Below are positions 1-7,465 of a DNA stretch of 56,169 bases, in pieces. This DNA is from Exilibacterium sp. (GTDB taxonomy: Bacteria > Pseudomonadota > Gammaproteobacteria > Pseudomonadales > Cellvibrionaceae). The DNA lies in NCBI GenBank assembly GCA_028280195.1, contig JANQMH010000093.1, positions 1-56,169 of the forward strand. Reading direction: 5' to 3'. Both the position numbers and the translations under genes were made by a program. The notes under the pieces were generated by a model. That model was given only the letters and a program-made list of their open reading frames with translations. It did no database searches and was not told the origin of the DNA. Within the stretch, counting starts at the first letter, position 1. Each line of letters begins with the position of its first letter.

Positions 1-126
1 GGTTCGAGACCCGCCGTAAACCCATCCGTGGGGGCTTCACGCCAGCATCCCTGCTGGCGAGAGTCTCGAACCCCAGACCCTGACCGGGTTAGGGCCTACC
101 ACCGCAGTTCTAATAACATCTGTTAA
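1..126 (+). repeat. Dispersed palindromic intergenic repeat, copy 1
   Basis: Positions 1-10 (GGTTCGAGAC) and 63-72 (GTCTCGAACC) are perfect inverted ends of a 72-bp unit. Inside it, CGCCAGCA at 40-47 and TGCTGGCG at 52-59 form a perfect 8-bp hairpin with a TCCC loop. The following segment to about 126 (CCGGGTTA, CCTACCAC, GTTCTA, GTTAAG landmarks) matches, in the same order, the minus-strand copy at 44819-44945. The 72-bp unit has exactly the same length there. It is therefore a dispersed element rather than part of a gene. It may begin left of the window. It resembles REP/MITE-type intergenic palindromes; the family name is not known to me. Confidence 0.8.
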
Positions 127-279
127 GAACAGTCTCCCCCTACAGCGCCCAGCATAAACTGATTCGAATGGCTCTGTTCTTCAACCGTGCCCGGTATAAA
201 CCACTCTGATGACACATTTACCCCGCCATCGCTCGCCGATGCAAACAGCCTCGATCTCATTGAGCATAAATCTATACGG

Positions 280-552
280 CTAACGACTGTAAAGTTTATC
301 TATAAAAATATTTACTACTTCCAGAATATTATTGGTATTGACAAATTCTTCCAAAGGCATATCAATATCCAGCCTTTCCATGACAATTGCCATTATTTCG
401 GCATAGTCTATCGAGTTAATTCCCAGGTCTACAAAGCAGGTTTTTCCATCGAGATCTATGCCTAATGCGGGCTCGATAAAAGCTGAAGAGCTTTCCCTGA
501 TCGCGGTGACAATAACCTCAAAGATGTCTGATTTCTCTCTGGCGTATTCCAT
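280..552 (-). CDS. Acyl carrier protein
   Basis: This is a 90-residue protein of normal ACP length. The motif DLGINSIDY puts the phosphopantetheine attachment serine at residue 47, in the usual DSL/NSI position at the start of helix II. The rest is acidic and helical as in ACPs. It would carry acyl or peptidyl intermediates as a thioester in the cytoplasm. It follows the RfaH-like gene on the same strand after a 128-bp gap. No synthase, transferase or phosphopantetheinyl transferase is visible, so its partner enzymes lie left of the window or elsewhere. It is unlikely to be the housekeeping AcpP, since no fab genes flank it and the sequence is divergent. A specialised role in secondary metabolite, lipid or polysaccharide acylation is inferred. 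Confidence 0.85.
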   Translation of the reverse strand: MEYAREKSDIFEVIVTAIRESSSAFIEPALGIDLDGKTCFVDLGINSIDYAEIMAIVMERLDIDMPLEEFVNTNNILEVVNIFIDKLYSR

Positions 553-680
553 CGGGGCTACCTACGATTTCTATGAAATTATTGGATGTCAGGTTGTGCC
601 TAAATTTGCAATATAAACGTGCTGCCTCACAGTGCCTTATGATCCCATCTTTGATCCCATTAGATACTGGTGCACGGAAT

Positions 681-1178
681 CTAGATTGCTTCCAAGGTGT
701 CGGCTCTAACGGTGGCCTGGTTAACCCTGCCCATGAAATTGATCAATACCATCACCCTGTCTTTGCCAGAACGATATTGATAGATAGCCTGCAGTCCTTC
801 AAAACAGCCTTCTGTAACGCGCACGGTATCACCTGGAGATAAGTCCAGTCGCTTCTTTGGACTGATTTGCGTATTTTCTATCCGATCCTTTATTTCTTTG
901 ATAATGTAATTTTGCACGATGGCGATTTCCTGCCCAAATCTTACAAAATCCCTTATTCCTCTTGTCGATCGAATAGCAGTCCAATTGACTTTCTGCGCAT
1001 CGAGTCTAATAAACAGATAGCCGGGAAACAGCGGCTCCAGAATGTTTTGGAGCTTCAGGGTTTTTGATTTATTGACCCATATTAATGGGCAGTAAACTTT
1101 ATGTTCCTGGTTTTCTAGCAGTTTTGCAGCGTAACGATCCTGTCTGGGTTTGCAGCGTAACAAATACCAGTTCTCCAT
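681..1178 (-). CDS. RfaH/NusG-paralogue transcription antiterminator
   Basis: This 165-residue protein has an NGN domain over about residues 1-105. It opens with the ENWYLLRCKPRQD signature of RfaH-type proteins and contains EPLFPGYLFIRLD. A C-terminal KOW domain spans about residues 112-165 (SPGDTVRVTEGCFEG). NGN contacts the RNA polymerase clamp and KOW contacts ribosome or terminator factors, so it should suppress pausing and termination in one or a few long operons. It heads the strand ahead of the ACP gene. Specialised NusG paralogues (RfaH, LoaP, TaA types) commonly sit next to polysaccharide or polyketide clusters, which suggests such a cluster left of the window. I saw no convincing ops element. 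The housekeeping nusG would sit in a secE-rpl context, which is absent here. Confidence 0.85.
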   Translation of the reverse strand: MENWYLLRCKPRQDRYAAKLLENQEHKVYCPLIWVNKSKTLKLQNILEPLFPGYLFIRLDAQKVNWTAIRSTRGIRDFVRFGQEIAIVQNYIIKEIKDRIENTQISPKKRLDLSPGDTVRVTEGCFEGLQAIYQYRSGKDRVMVLINFMGRVNQATVRADTLEAI

Positions 1179-2274
1179 AGCCTGAAGTTCCTTTTTACAT
1201 TTTTACTATATCAAGGTATATATAACTGAATTTAGAGCACTATCTTTTCTGTTCCTAATACTCTTACTCTCAGTTATCTGCTGGAAGTTATTTAGTTTTA
1301 TCACTCCATGTCTCGCCAATTTGCGCACGCACGGCTGTAACGCAGAGCGGAAATCCTCGCTCTGTGTTCAGTTTTCTGGATGAGGCCAGCAGATTGATTT
1401 GGCCTGTTTTACTAAAGTGGCTGCTTGCTTAGGGGGCTTCAAAGTCCATATCTGACTTTACATCTCGAGCAATATTCTAATAGTTCATGTCAGCTATGCT
1501 GCAGATAAGTTCCACCGCAAATATCGGTGTTTATGCAGATACGATCACTATATGTTTGTATCTTTTATACATTTTTGAATGGTTTGTCGCTATATTATTC
1601 GATGCCATGCAGTTATTCTGACGACATATATTCAGATAATTACAGTGAATTTTTTTGCTCTGTATTTTTTTGACATTTAATTCCGCCTTTTTATTTTCAT
1701 AAAATATTTCCTGTATTTTAGTTAGTCGTTTGTTGGTCGCTTTACGATGCCCTTGCTGGGCGGGTTGAATGGTATTTCCACTTGTAAATCATTCCTGTTC
1801 AGTTAGTAAATGGTGCCGGGAATGAAGTGCCTGCAATTGGCAAATGGTTGCAAAAAGTTGAATTGTCCTTCCCTGTCTCATAGTCAACTCAAACCGTAAT
1901 AACACTTACCGGCCTGCCACTCAGTGTTGAGGGTTAAGCCGCTTGACGGTGCAGAGAACATCCACGTATCTGTCTCTTCACAATGGGATGGTTGCCTGAT
2001 ATTGGGGCAGCGGCGCTGCATCACTTGTGGGGAGGGCATTTTAGCCGCCGCAACGGCTGCTGGCGGTCAATCGCAATTCGTATGAGCCGCCCCGTGGAGA
2101 AGGAAATTCCGCTTCCACGGCTCAGCAGACAAGCCGAGCTAAAGAGCAAACATGTTATCCAGCGCAAGTTTTTCTCAAGGGACTTCGCTATACTAAGGAC
2201 CCTATATAGTCCAGTATATATACCAGATATATTTGACACCGATTTCAGCCGTCCAGTCTTTCTGAGTGAAAACC
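1179..2274. other. Gene-poor 1.1-kb intergenic region
   Basis: No convincing gene is seen. The stretch is AT-rich, especially 1480-1740, with many stops in all frames. It must hold the promoter of the RfaH-like gene at its left end and that of the esterase at its right end, where the sequence around 2200-2240 is a run of TATATA-like steps. The clearest structure is an RNA-type hairpin at 1339-1368. The two open frames of about 90-100 codons near 2000-2280 show no domain and overlap each other on opposite strands, so I do not call them. Confidence 0.5.
1339..1368. other. 11-bp intergenic hairpin
   Basis: AACGCAGAGCG at 1339-1349 pairs with CGCTCTGTGTT at 1358-1368 around an 8-nt loop. All 11 positions pair in RNA read from the plus strand if one G-U wobble is allowed. 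TTTT follows a few bases later (1372-1375). It could be a terminator for plus-strand transcription or part of a small RNA. The evidence is structure only. Confidence 0.35.
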
Positions 2275-3261
2275 ATGTCATATTTTGAGCGTTTCAAATG
2301 GTCACCGGCACGTTCAAAGGCCGGCGACCGGCACCAGCCGCTGGGTGAAATCCACGATCGTGTCTCTGACCGGCACGCTTACCCCGGCAGCCAGAAAAGG
2401 CATTACTGTGTTTACCTGCCGGTGAACTATTCTCCCGACAAAGCCCTGCCGCTGGTAATGGTATTGCACGGCTGCCAGCAGGATCACCGCGATATTCAGT
2501 TGATCAGTGAGTTTGACTGCCTGGCTGACCGGCACAACTTCATTGTGGTTTACCCTTTTGTTACCCACTACACCGATATGCGTGCACGCAACTGCTGGGG
2601 CTGGTGGCGTCCCGAACATATCAAGCCGGGAGCCGGCGAAGTGGAGGATCTCTGGCAGATTGTCGAGGCGGTGGCCGCCGAGTTTGCGGTAAACCGCAGG
2701 CGTATCCATATTGCCGGGCTCTCTTCCGGCGGCGGTATGGCCGTCGCCGCCCTGACCGTGCACGCCGGGCGCTTTGCCTCGGGTGCCGTTGTGGCGGGAG
2801 TACCCTATGGGGAGAACGTCGGGGCGGTGGCGCTGCCCTATGCCGCCATGCGGCGTTTCCGGCCCGTGGATACGACGGTAGCGCTGATGGAAAGGGCGCG
2901 GCAGAATGACCGTACCCCCGCGCCGATTTGCATTGTTCACTCCCACGACGACGGCGCCGTGGACATCCAGGCGGGTAAGAACCTGCGCGACTCGTGGATA
3001 AAGTATTTCGGTGCCGGCAAGAAGCTGAGCAAGCGGGTAAAATGCCGTTCTGCACACGGTATTACCTGTACCCATACCCGCTACAGGAAAAGATTTGGCG
3101 GCAGTGTAGTCGAAACCATTTTCCTGTCCGGTCCCGGCCACGGCTGGTACGGGGGCGCGCCCGGGCAGTTCAGTTACCCCTCGGCCCCCCGCATTTCCGA
3201 CCTTATTTGGGCCTTTTTTGCCGGCCACAGGCTCGAACCTGCCGCTGCCGGCCTGGCCTAA
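2275..3261 (+). CDS. PHB depolymerase-family esterase
   Basis: This 328-residue alpha/beta hydrolase belongs to the esterase_phb/LpqC type. From the ATG at 2275, VLHGC (residues 63-67) supplies the oxyanion region and GLSSGGG puts the nucleophile at Ser150. An acid is at Asp225/226 (VHSHDDGAVD) and the histidine at His289 (GPGHGWYGG). The family hydrolyses short-chain polyhydroxyalkanoates or aromatic esters such as feruloyl esters. There is no signal peptide, which argues against an extracellular depolymerase and for an intracellular PHA or ester role. A GTG at 2266 would add three residues; ATG is preferred, though the ribosome site is weak. It stands alone on the plus strand, 183 bp before the dehydratase gene. 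The exact substrate cannot be read from the sequence. Confidence 0.8.
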   Translation: MSYFERFKWSPARSKAGDRHQPLGEIHDRVSDRHAYPGSQKRHYCVYLPVNYSPDKALPLVMVLHGCQQDHRDIQLISEFDCLADRHNFIVVYPFVTHYTDMRARNCWGWWRPEHIKPGAGEVEDLWQIVEAVAAEFAVNRRRIHIAGLSSGGGMAVAALTVHAGRFASGAVVAGVPYGENVGAVALPYAAMRRFRPVDTTVALMERARQNDRTPAPICIVHSHDDGAVDIQAGKNLRDSWIKYFGAGKKLSKRVKCRSAHGITCTHTRYRKRFGGSVVETIFLSGPGHGWYGGAPGQFSYPSAPRISDLIWAFFAGHRLEPAAAGLA

Positions 3262-3356
3262 TCCTCTGATTCCTATCCTTTTTTTATCGCCCGGCCGGCC
3301 TCGCCGGACGGTCTGCAACGATGCTTTATGGACGCCGTCAAAGCGTGCCGGTACGC

Positions 3357-3385
3357 TTGGGAACAAATCTGTCAAAATGTAGTAT
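3357..3385 (+). promoter_or_regulatory. Possible sigma70 promoter of the first dehydratase gene
   Basis: TTGGGA (3357-3362) and TAGTAT (3380-3385) are separated by 17 bp and lie upstream of the Tat-dehydratase start. Both hexamers are only partial matches, so this is a weak prediction. Confidence 0.3.
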
Positions 3386-3415
3386 AGTTATCAACCCTAG
3401 CCACTTTACATAAAA

Positions 3416-3431
3416 TGTATAATTTACAACA
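3416..3431 (+). promoter_or_regulatory. Candidate RpiR-type operator, site 1
   Basis: TGTATAATTTACAACA lies 12 bp upstream of the dehydratase ATG at 3444. It matches the box at 15311-15326 in 12 of 16 positions and is the weakest of the four sites. Just upstream, TACAT (3407-3411) and ATGTA (3415-3419) form another short inverted repeat. Confidence 0.35.
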
Positions 3432-3443
3432 GGGTTGACTGAT

Positions 3444-4664
3444 ATGAAGAGCCGACGACACTTTATTGGGACTATCGGCAGCGCCGCTGCAATGACGGCG
3501 CTGGCGCCGCTGGCACGCAGCGAAAACGCCGACGTCCGGGACGATGGCCTGTCCCGGGAGGTAAAAGATGTACTGCGCTATGTATCGATCAGGGATATCG
3601 ATGTTTTCAAGTTGCGCTTCAACAAGAAGACGCCGCTTACCTGGAATGCCATCAAGAAGTCCGGCGGTACCTATCCGAGTGTGACTTATCTGAAAATCAC
3701 CACTGACCAGGGCATCGTCGGTTATGCGGCCACCAAGGGCAATGCCAGGGATATCGAATCACTGGCAAAAAAGATAACCGGCCTGAATCTGCTCAATACC
3801 GAGCAGGTCTGGAACCATATGTTTTTTCACAATCGCAAACCGGTGGCCAAGGGCAAGGAGATCCATGCGATGGGCAGTGTGGATCTGGCGGTATGGGACA
3901 TTGTCGGCAAGGCGCTCAACCAGCCCGTCCACCGTGTGCTCGGTACTTACTCCGAGGAGATCCCTGTCTATGCCGCCGGTGGCTATTATGCCGAGCGCAA
4001 GGGTATTCGCGGCCTGGTCAAAGAGATGGAAGACTATGTCGACGAGGGCTATGACACCGTCAAAATGAAAGTCGGTTATCTTTCCGCCCGCAAGGATGCG
4101 GAGCGTGTCAGGGCGGTGCGCAAGGCGCTGGGGCCGGAGGTCAAGATTATGGTCGACGCCAATAACGCCTACAAAAGTGCCTATCAGGCCATTCGTTTTG
4201 GCCGCATGGTGGAGGACCTCGACCTCTACTGGTTCGAGGAGCCGGTGATGCCCTATGACTGGAAGGGTAATCACGAGGTGAAGGATCAGTTGGATATTCC
4301 CATTGTTGCCGGCGAGAACGAATACACCCGTTTCGGCGCTCTGGATCTGCTCAGCAATGATGCCTGCGATATCATCAATATGGATACCATCAAGGCGGGC
4401 GGCATCAGCGAAATGCGCAAAATTGCCGCCCTCTGTTCCGCCTATCATGTTCCGGTAGCGCCGCACGGCTATTCGCATATGAATGTGCATGTGGTGGCCT
4501 CGCTGGCGAATGCGCTGATACTGGAAACCTACCCCAAGAAAGCGCGCGACTTCAATCCGGCGCTGCCGGCTTTTCCTGTCAAAAGCGGTCGTATCAAGGC
4601 ACCCATGGAGGTGGGGCTGGGCATGCAGCCGGCCGAGGACCTGGTGAAAAAATACCGCGTGTAG
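3444..4664 (+). CDS. Tat-exported enolase-superfamily sugar-acid dehydratase
   Basis: This 406-residue member of the mandelate racemase/muconate lactonising branch has a twin-arginine leader (SRRHFIG, residues 3-9, then an Ala-rich hydrophobic stretch), so it is probably periplasmic. Catalytic features from the ATG at 3444: K207-M-K209, metal ligands Asp238, Glu265/266 and Glu291 (VDANN, FEEP, GENEY), and a His341 general base (PHGYSH) with the Asp of NMDTIKAGG. That set fits an acid-sugar dehydratase or epimerase acting by proton abstraction alpha to a carboxylate. It opens the sugar-acid locus and has a hairpin terminator behind it. A TTG at 3435 would add three residues; ATG directly before the Tat motif is preferred. 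The substrate (hexonate, pentonate or uronate-derived) is not determinable here. Confidence 0.85.
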   Translation: MKSRRHFIGTIGSAAAMTALAPLARSENADVRDDGLSREVKDVLRYVSIRDIDVFKLRFNKKTPLTWNAIKKSGGTYPSVTYLKITTDQGIVGYAATKGNARDIESLAKKITGLNLLNTEQVWNHMFFHNRKPVAKGKEIHAMGSVDLAVWDIVGKALNQPVHRVLGTYSEEIPVYAAGGYYAERKGIRGLVKEMEDYVDEGYDTVKMKVGYLSARKDAERVRAVRKALGPEVKIMVDANNAYKSAYQAIRFGRMVEDLDLYWFEEPVMPYDWKGNHEVKDQLDIPIVAGENEYTRFGALDLLSNDACDIINMDTIKAGGISEMRKIAALCSAYHVPVAPHGYSHMNVHVVASLANALILETYPKKARDFNPALPAFPVKSGRIKAPMEVGLGMQPAEDLVKKYRV

Positions 4665-4672
4665 AACTTTGC

Positions 4673-4694
4673 AACCGCGCCTGCGCGCGGTTTT
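4673..4694 (+). terminator. Intrinsic terminator after the first dehydratase
   Basis: AACCGCGC (4673-4680) pairs with GCGCGGTT (4685-4692) around a CTGC loop, giving an 8-bp GC-rich stem followed by TT. It lies 9 bp after the dehydratase stop. The short T-run makes it a moderate-strength candidate. Confidence 0.55.
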
Positions 4695-4813
4695 CCGGGC
4701 TCCGTCATAAACGGCGTTGGGTGCCGGCCCGCCGGGCCCGCGCAGCGCCTGTCTTCTCTGCGGCGGTGTGGCAAGTGGCAATATGTGTAAAAAATACAGC
4801 AAACCTATATCTG

Positions 4814-4842
4814 TTGACTATTTTTGTTAAATATATTACATT
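4814..4842 (+). promoter_or_regulatory. Promoter of the aldolase operon
   Basis: TTGACT (4814-4819) and TACATT (4837-4842) have the ideal 17-bp spacing. The candidate repressor box at 4825-4840 covers the spacer and the start of the -10, which is a typical arrangement for repression. Confidence 0.5.
4825..4840 (+). promoter_or_regulatory. Candidate RpiR-type operator, site 2
   Basis: TGTTAAATATATTACA. Its reverse complement differs from the box at 15311-15326 at a single position of 16. The half-sites TGTTA and TTACA are nearly palindromic. It overlaps the predicted promoter of the aldolase-HAD-DhaL-DhaK genes. Confidence 0.55.
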
Positions 4843-4896
4843 TTGACGATCTTCTGTTCTGTACCTTAAATAGCGTCAACCAAGCGGGATCACGCC

Positions 4897-5775
4897 ATGC
4901 CACTCGTCAGTCTGGAGCCGGTGCTAAAAACGGCACTGCGGGATAAGTTCGCCGTTGCGGCATTCAATCCGGTGGATTATGCCTCGATGAAAGCCATGGT
5001 TCGCGCTGCCGAGGAAATCGACTCGCCGGTTATTATCCAGTCCTCCGCCAAAACCATTCGCTACTACGGCCACGCCGCGCTCGCCGCCTGGATGCGCGAG
5101 CTGGCTGCGGATTCAGCGGTGCCGGTGGTGCTGCATCTGGACCACGGCAAGGATATGCAGATGATTCGCACATGCATCGACAGCGGCTGGACCTCGGTAA
5201 TGATCGATGCCTCGGACAAACCTTTCGAGGAGAATCTGCAGCTTACCGGTCAGGTGGTTGAATGGGCCGCGCAGGCGGGCATTGGTGTCGAAGCCGAGAT
5301 CGGCGAGATCGGCGGCGTCGAGGAAGACCTGGTGGTCGATGAAGACAGTGTCACCCTGACCGATCCGGAGGAGGCCGAGCGTTTTTGCAAAGCGCTCGAC
5401 CTGTCCGCTTTCGCCGCTCAGATCGGCACTGCCCACGGCAATTACCGGCGCGAGCCCAGCGTCGCTTTTGACCTGATAGCGGATATCAATCGCCGCACGG
5501 GCACGCCCATGGCGCTGCACGGCGGCACCGGTCTGTCCGAGGATACCTTCAGGCGCTGTATAGAACTGGGTTGTGCCAAGATCAATATTTCCACCAATCT
5601 CAAACATGTATTTATCGACAGTTTTACCCAGTTTAAAGCCGACAATCCGAACAATTACGAGCCGCTGAATTATCTGAGTGCGCAATTCGATGCGCTCAAA
5701 GCGCTGTTCAAAGCCAAGATGACGCTGTTCGGCAGCGCCGGCAAGAGCGCCGCGGTGCTGGCCTCGATCGGCTAG
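4897..5775 (+). CDS. Class II fructose/tagatose-bisphosphate-type aldolase
   Basis: This 292-residue zinc-dependent ketose-bisphosphate aldolase is of GatY/KbaY/FbaA type. HLDHGKD gives catalytic Asp82 and zinc ligand His83. His180 (GTAHGNY) and His208 (LHGGTGLS) complete the metal site, and KINISTN near residue 228 binds phosphate. It reversibly cleaves a phosphorylated ketose into dihydroxyacetone phosphate and an aldehyde. Length and motifs are normal, and it is cytoplasmic. It begins the operon that runs through the HAD phosphatase, DhaL, DhaK and the transaldolase-like gene, consistent with a C3-C3 or C3-C4 cleavage step downstream of sugar-acid dehydration. Whether the substrate is fructose-, tagatose- or another ketose phosphate cannot be told from sequence alone. 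Confidence 0.88.
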   Translation: MPLVSLEPVLKTALRDKFAVAAFNPVDYASMKAMVRAAEEIDSPVIIQSSAKTIRYYGHAALAAWMRELAADSAVPVVLHLDHGKDMQMIRTCIDSGWTSVMIDASDKPFEENLQLTGQVVEWAAQAGIGVEAEIGEIGGVEEDLVVDEDSVTLTDPEEAERFCKALDLSAFAAQIGTAHGNYRREPSVAFDLIADINRRTGTPMALHGGTGLSEDTFRRCIELGCAKINISTNLKHVFIDSFTQFKADNPNNYEPLNYLSAQFDALKALFKAKMTLFGSAGKSAAVLASIG

Positions 5776-5811
5776 CCTGACTGTTTTGCACAACTGACTC
5801 CGGGACAATCA

Positions 5812-6537
5812 ATGACACTGAAAGCCTTGATTTTTGATTGCGATGGCGTACTGGTCGATACCGAGCGCGACGGCCATCGCGTGGCGTTTAACCGGGCATT
5901 TGCGCAACACGGGCTGGGGCTCGACTGGAGCCCGCAGCTCTACGGCGAGCTGCTGCAGGTGGCCGGCGGCAAGGAGCGTATGCGGCACTATTTCGACCGC
6001 TATGGCTGGCCCGCCGGGGTGGTGGACAAAAGCGGGTTCATCCAGAAACTGCACCTGGATAAAACCCGGTGCTTTATGCAGATCATCGACAGCGGTGAAT
6101 TGCCGCTGCGCCCGGGCATAGCGCGGATTGTCGACGAGGCGCTTGCAGCCGGCCTCAGGCTCGGCGTCTGCTCCACCTCAAATATAAAGTCCGTCAGTGC
6201 CTGTGTTGCTTTGCTGGGCGATGACAGGCGCCGGCAATTTGAGTTTATTCTTGCCGGCGACGTGGTTTCCAGGAAAAAGCCCGACCCGGAGATTTATCGC
6301 CTGGCGCTGGAAAAACTCGAGTTATCCGGCGCCGAGTGTATGGTTATCGAAGACAGCAGGGTAGGGATGCTGGCTGCACTCGAAGCCGGTATTAACTGCC
6401 TGGTTACCACCAGCGCCTACACCGCGGGCGAGGATTTTTCCGGCGCTGCCGGCGTCGTGGCGGAACTGGGCGAGGGCAGCAATGCCCGCGTTTCGCTGCC
6501 TAAACTGCAGCAAATGGTCGGTAAAAATAATAACTGA
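5812..6537 (+). CDS. HAD-superfamily sugar-phosphate phosphatase/phosphomutase-like protein
   Basis: This 241-residue CbbY/beta-phosphoglucomutase-like HAD protein has nucleophile Asp9 and acid Asp11 in FDCDGVLVDTE, a helical cap over about residues 20-90, CSTSN as motif II, KKPDPEIY as the motif III lysine and VIEDSRVG as motif IV. It should hydrolyse or isomerise a small phosphorylated metabolite in the cytoplasm. It starts 36 bp after the aldolase stop and is probably cotranscribed with it. The nearby ketose kinase and aldolase suggest a sugar-phosphate housekeeping or side-product role. CbbY proteins often act on xylulose-1,5-bisphosphate. Specificity is not readable. Confidence 0.82.
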   Translation: MTLKALIFDCDGVLVDTERDGHRVAFNRAFAQHGLGLDWSPQLYGELLQVAGGKERMRHYFDRYGWPAGVVDKSGFIQKLHLDKTRCFMQIIDSGELPLRPGIARIVDEALAAGLRLGVCSTSNIKSVSACVALLGDDRRRQFEFILAGDVVSRKKPDPEIYRLALEKLELSGAECMVIEDSRVGMLAALEAGINCLVTTSAYTAGEDFSGAAGVVAELGEGSNARVSLPKLQQMVGKNNN

Positions 6538-6580
6538 TTCGACTTTCGACAGTCACCACTCGAGAATGATTGTGTAGCAG

Positions 6581-6720
6581 CGGTTGTTTAAAAACGGTCA
6601 CTTAAAAACAGTCAATTGACAATAACAATTTGCCGACAGTGATGCGATAGCAGTCATTCAACAACAGTTATTTAACAATAGTTATTCAATAACAGTTATT
6701 CAACAACAGTCATTCAACAA
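6581..6720 (+). repeat. 14-bp tandem array, ten units
   Basis: Ten consecutive 14-bp units run from 6581 to 6720. The last five are nearly identical: CAGTCATTCAACAA, CAGTTATTTAACAA, TAGTTATTCAATAA, CAGTTATTCAACAA, CAGTCATTCAACAA. The first five are degenerate (for example CGGTTGTTTAAAAA and CGGTCACTTAAAAA) but hold the 14-bp register. The array fills most of the gap between the HAD gene and dhaL and ends 22 bp before the dhaL start. Confidence 0.85.
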
Positions 6721-6742
6721 AAAGTACAGAGGTTGAGCGGCC

Positions 6743-7387
6743 ATGAACCCCATCATTATCACCATTGACGATGTTGCCCTGGGCGTTAAAACCATGGCGG
6801 AAACCGCCCTGGAGAACGAAAAATATTTCAGTGAACTCGATGCGGCCGCCGGCGATGCCGATTTTGGGGTATCGCTGGCCGCCGGTTTCAAGGTCGTCGT
6901 GGCCGACTGGGAGCAGCTGGACCGCAGCTCGATCAGCAGTTTTCTGATGAAAATCAGCATGATCATCACCAGCAAAGTCGGTGGCTGCTCCGGTCCGGTC
7001 TGGGGTACCGGGTTTATGAAGGCAGCCCTGCTCAGCAAGGGTAAACCCACCCTGAGCGCCGGGGACCTGGTGGCGATGCTGCGCAGCGGTATCGACGGCA
7101 TTATGGCGCGGGGCGGCGCCAGGGCCGGCGATAAAACACTGCTGGACGCCCTGATACCGATGGCCGACAGGCTGGAAGCGTGTATCGCTGAGGCGCTCGA
7201 TGCACAACAGATGCGCGAGGCCTTGACCGAGGTTGCCAATACCGCCGTTGAAACGACCCGCGATTGGGTGGCCAAGCGGGGCAGGCAATCCTTTACCGGA
7301 GACCGCAGTATCGGCACCGTAGACCCGGGTATCGTCGCCGTTGCCACCATGATGGGCAATATCGCCGGGGCTTTTAAAACTGCATAA
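6743..7387 (+). CDS. dhaL: Dihydroxyacetone kinase-type subunit L (nucleotide-binding)
   Basis: This 214-residue all-helical DhaL domain is of normal size. The magnesium/nucleotide motif LDAAAGDADFG carries Asp33, Asp38 and Asp40, and the C-terminal half has the GARAGDKTLLDAL helix. DhaL brings the phosphoryl donor to the ketone bound covalently in DhaK. The order here is L before K, with no DhaM or other PTS subunit nearby. The pair may therefore use ATP directly, as in split ATP-type kinases for dihydroxyacetone, erythrulose or related short ketoses. The start ATG follows CAGAGG. Translation may be affected by the 14-bp array that ends just upstream. Confidence 0.85.
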   Translation: MNPIIITIDDVALGVKTMAETALENEKYFSELDAAAGDADFGVSLAAGFKVVVADWEQLDRSSISSFLMKISMIITSKVGGCSGPVWGTGFMKAALLSKGKPTLSAGDLVAMLRSGIDGIMARGGARAGDKTLLDALIPMADRLEACIAEALDAQQMREALTEVANTAVETTRDWVAKRGRQSFTGDRSIGTVDPGIVAVATMMGNIAGAFKTA

Positions 7388-7465
7388 GGGCAATTTGCCT
7401 GCGGCAGTTGCAAACAGCCCGCAATCACGTCAGTAAACAAGTCACGTCAAAAAAGGGTGAGTACA

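Noticed and set aside
1-15. GGTTCGAGACC looks like a tRNA T-arm at the window edge.
   Set aside because: The same bases are the inverted ends of the dispersed repeat, and no acceptor stem or CCA follows.
181-267. A 28-codon minus-strand frame just after the ACP gene, ending in VVYTGHG, slightly like a ketosynthase N-terminus.
   Set aside because: Too short, no ribosome site, and the similarity is only a few residues; could be a gene remnant but not supportable.
553-570. A GGTAGC word before the ACP start, like part of an ops element recognised by RfaH.
   Set aside because: Only six bases match, and it lies where the ribosome site should be.
6581-6720. CRISPR array.
   Set aside because: Units are contiguous 14-mers with no spacers, and no cas genes are present.
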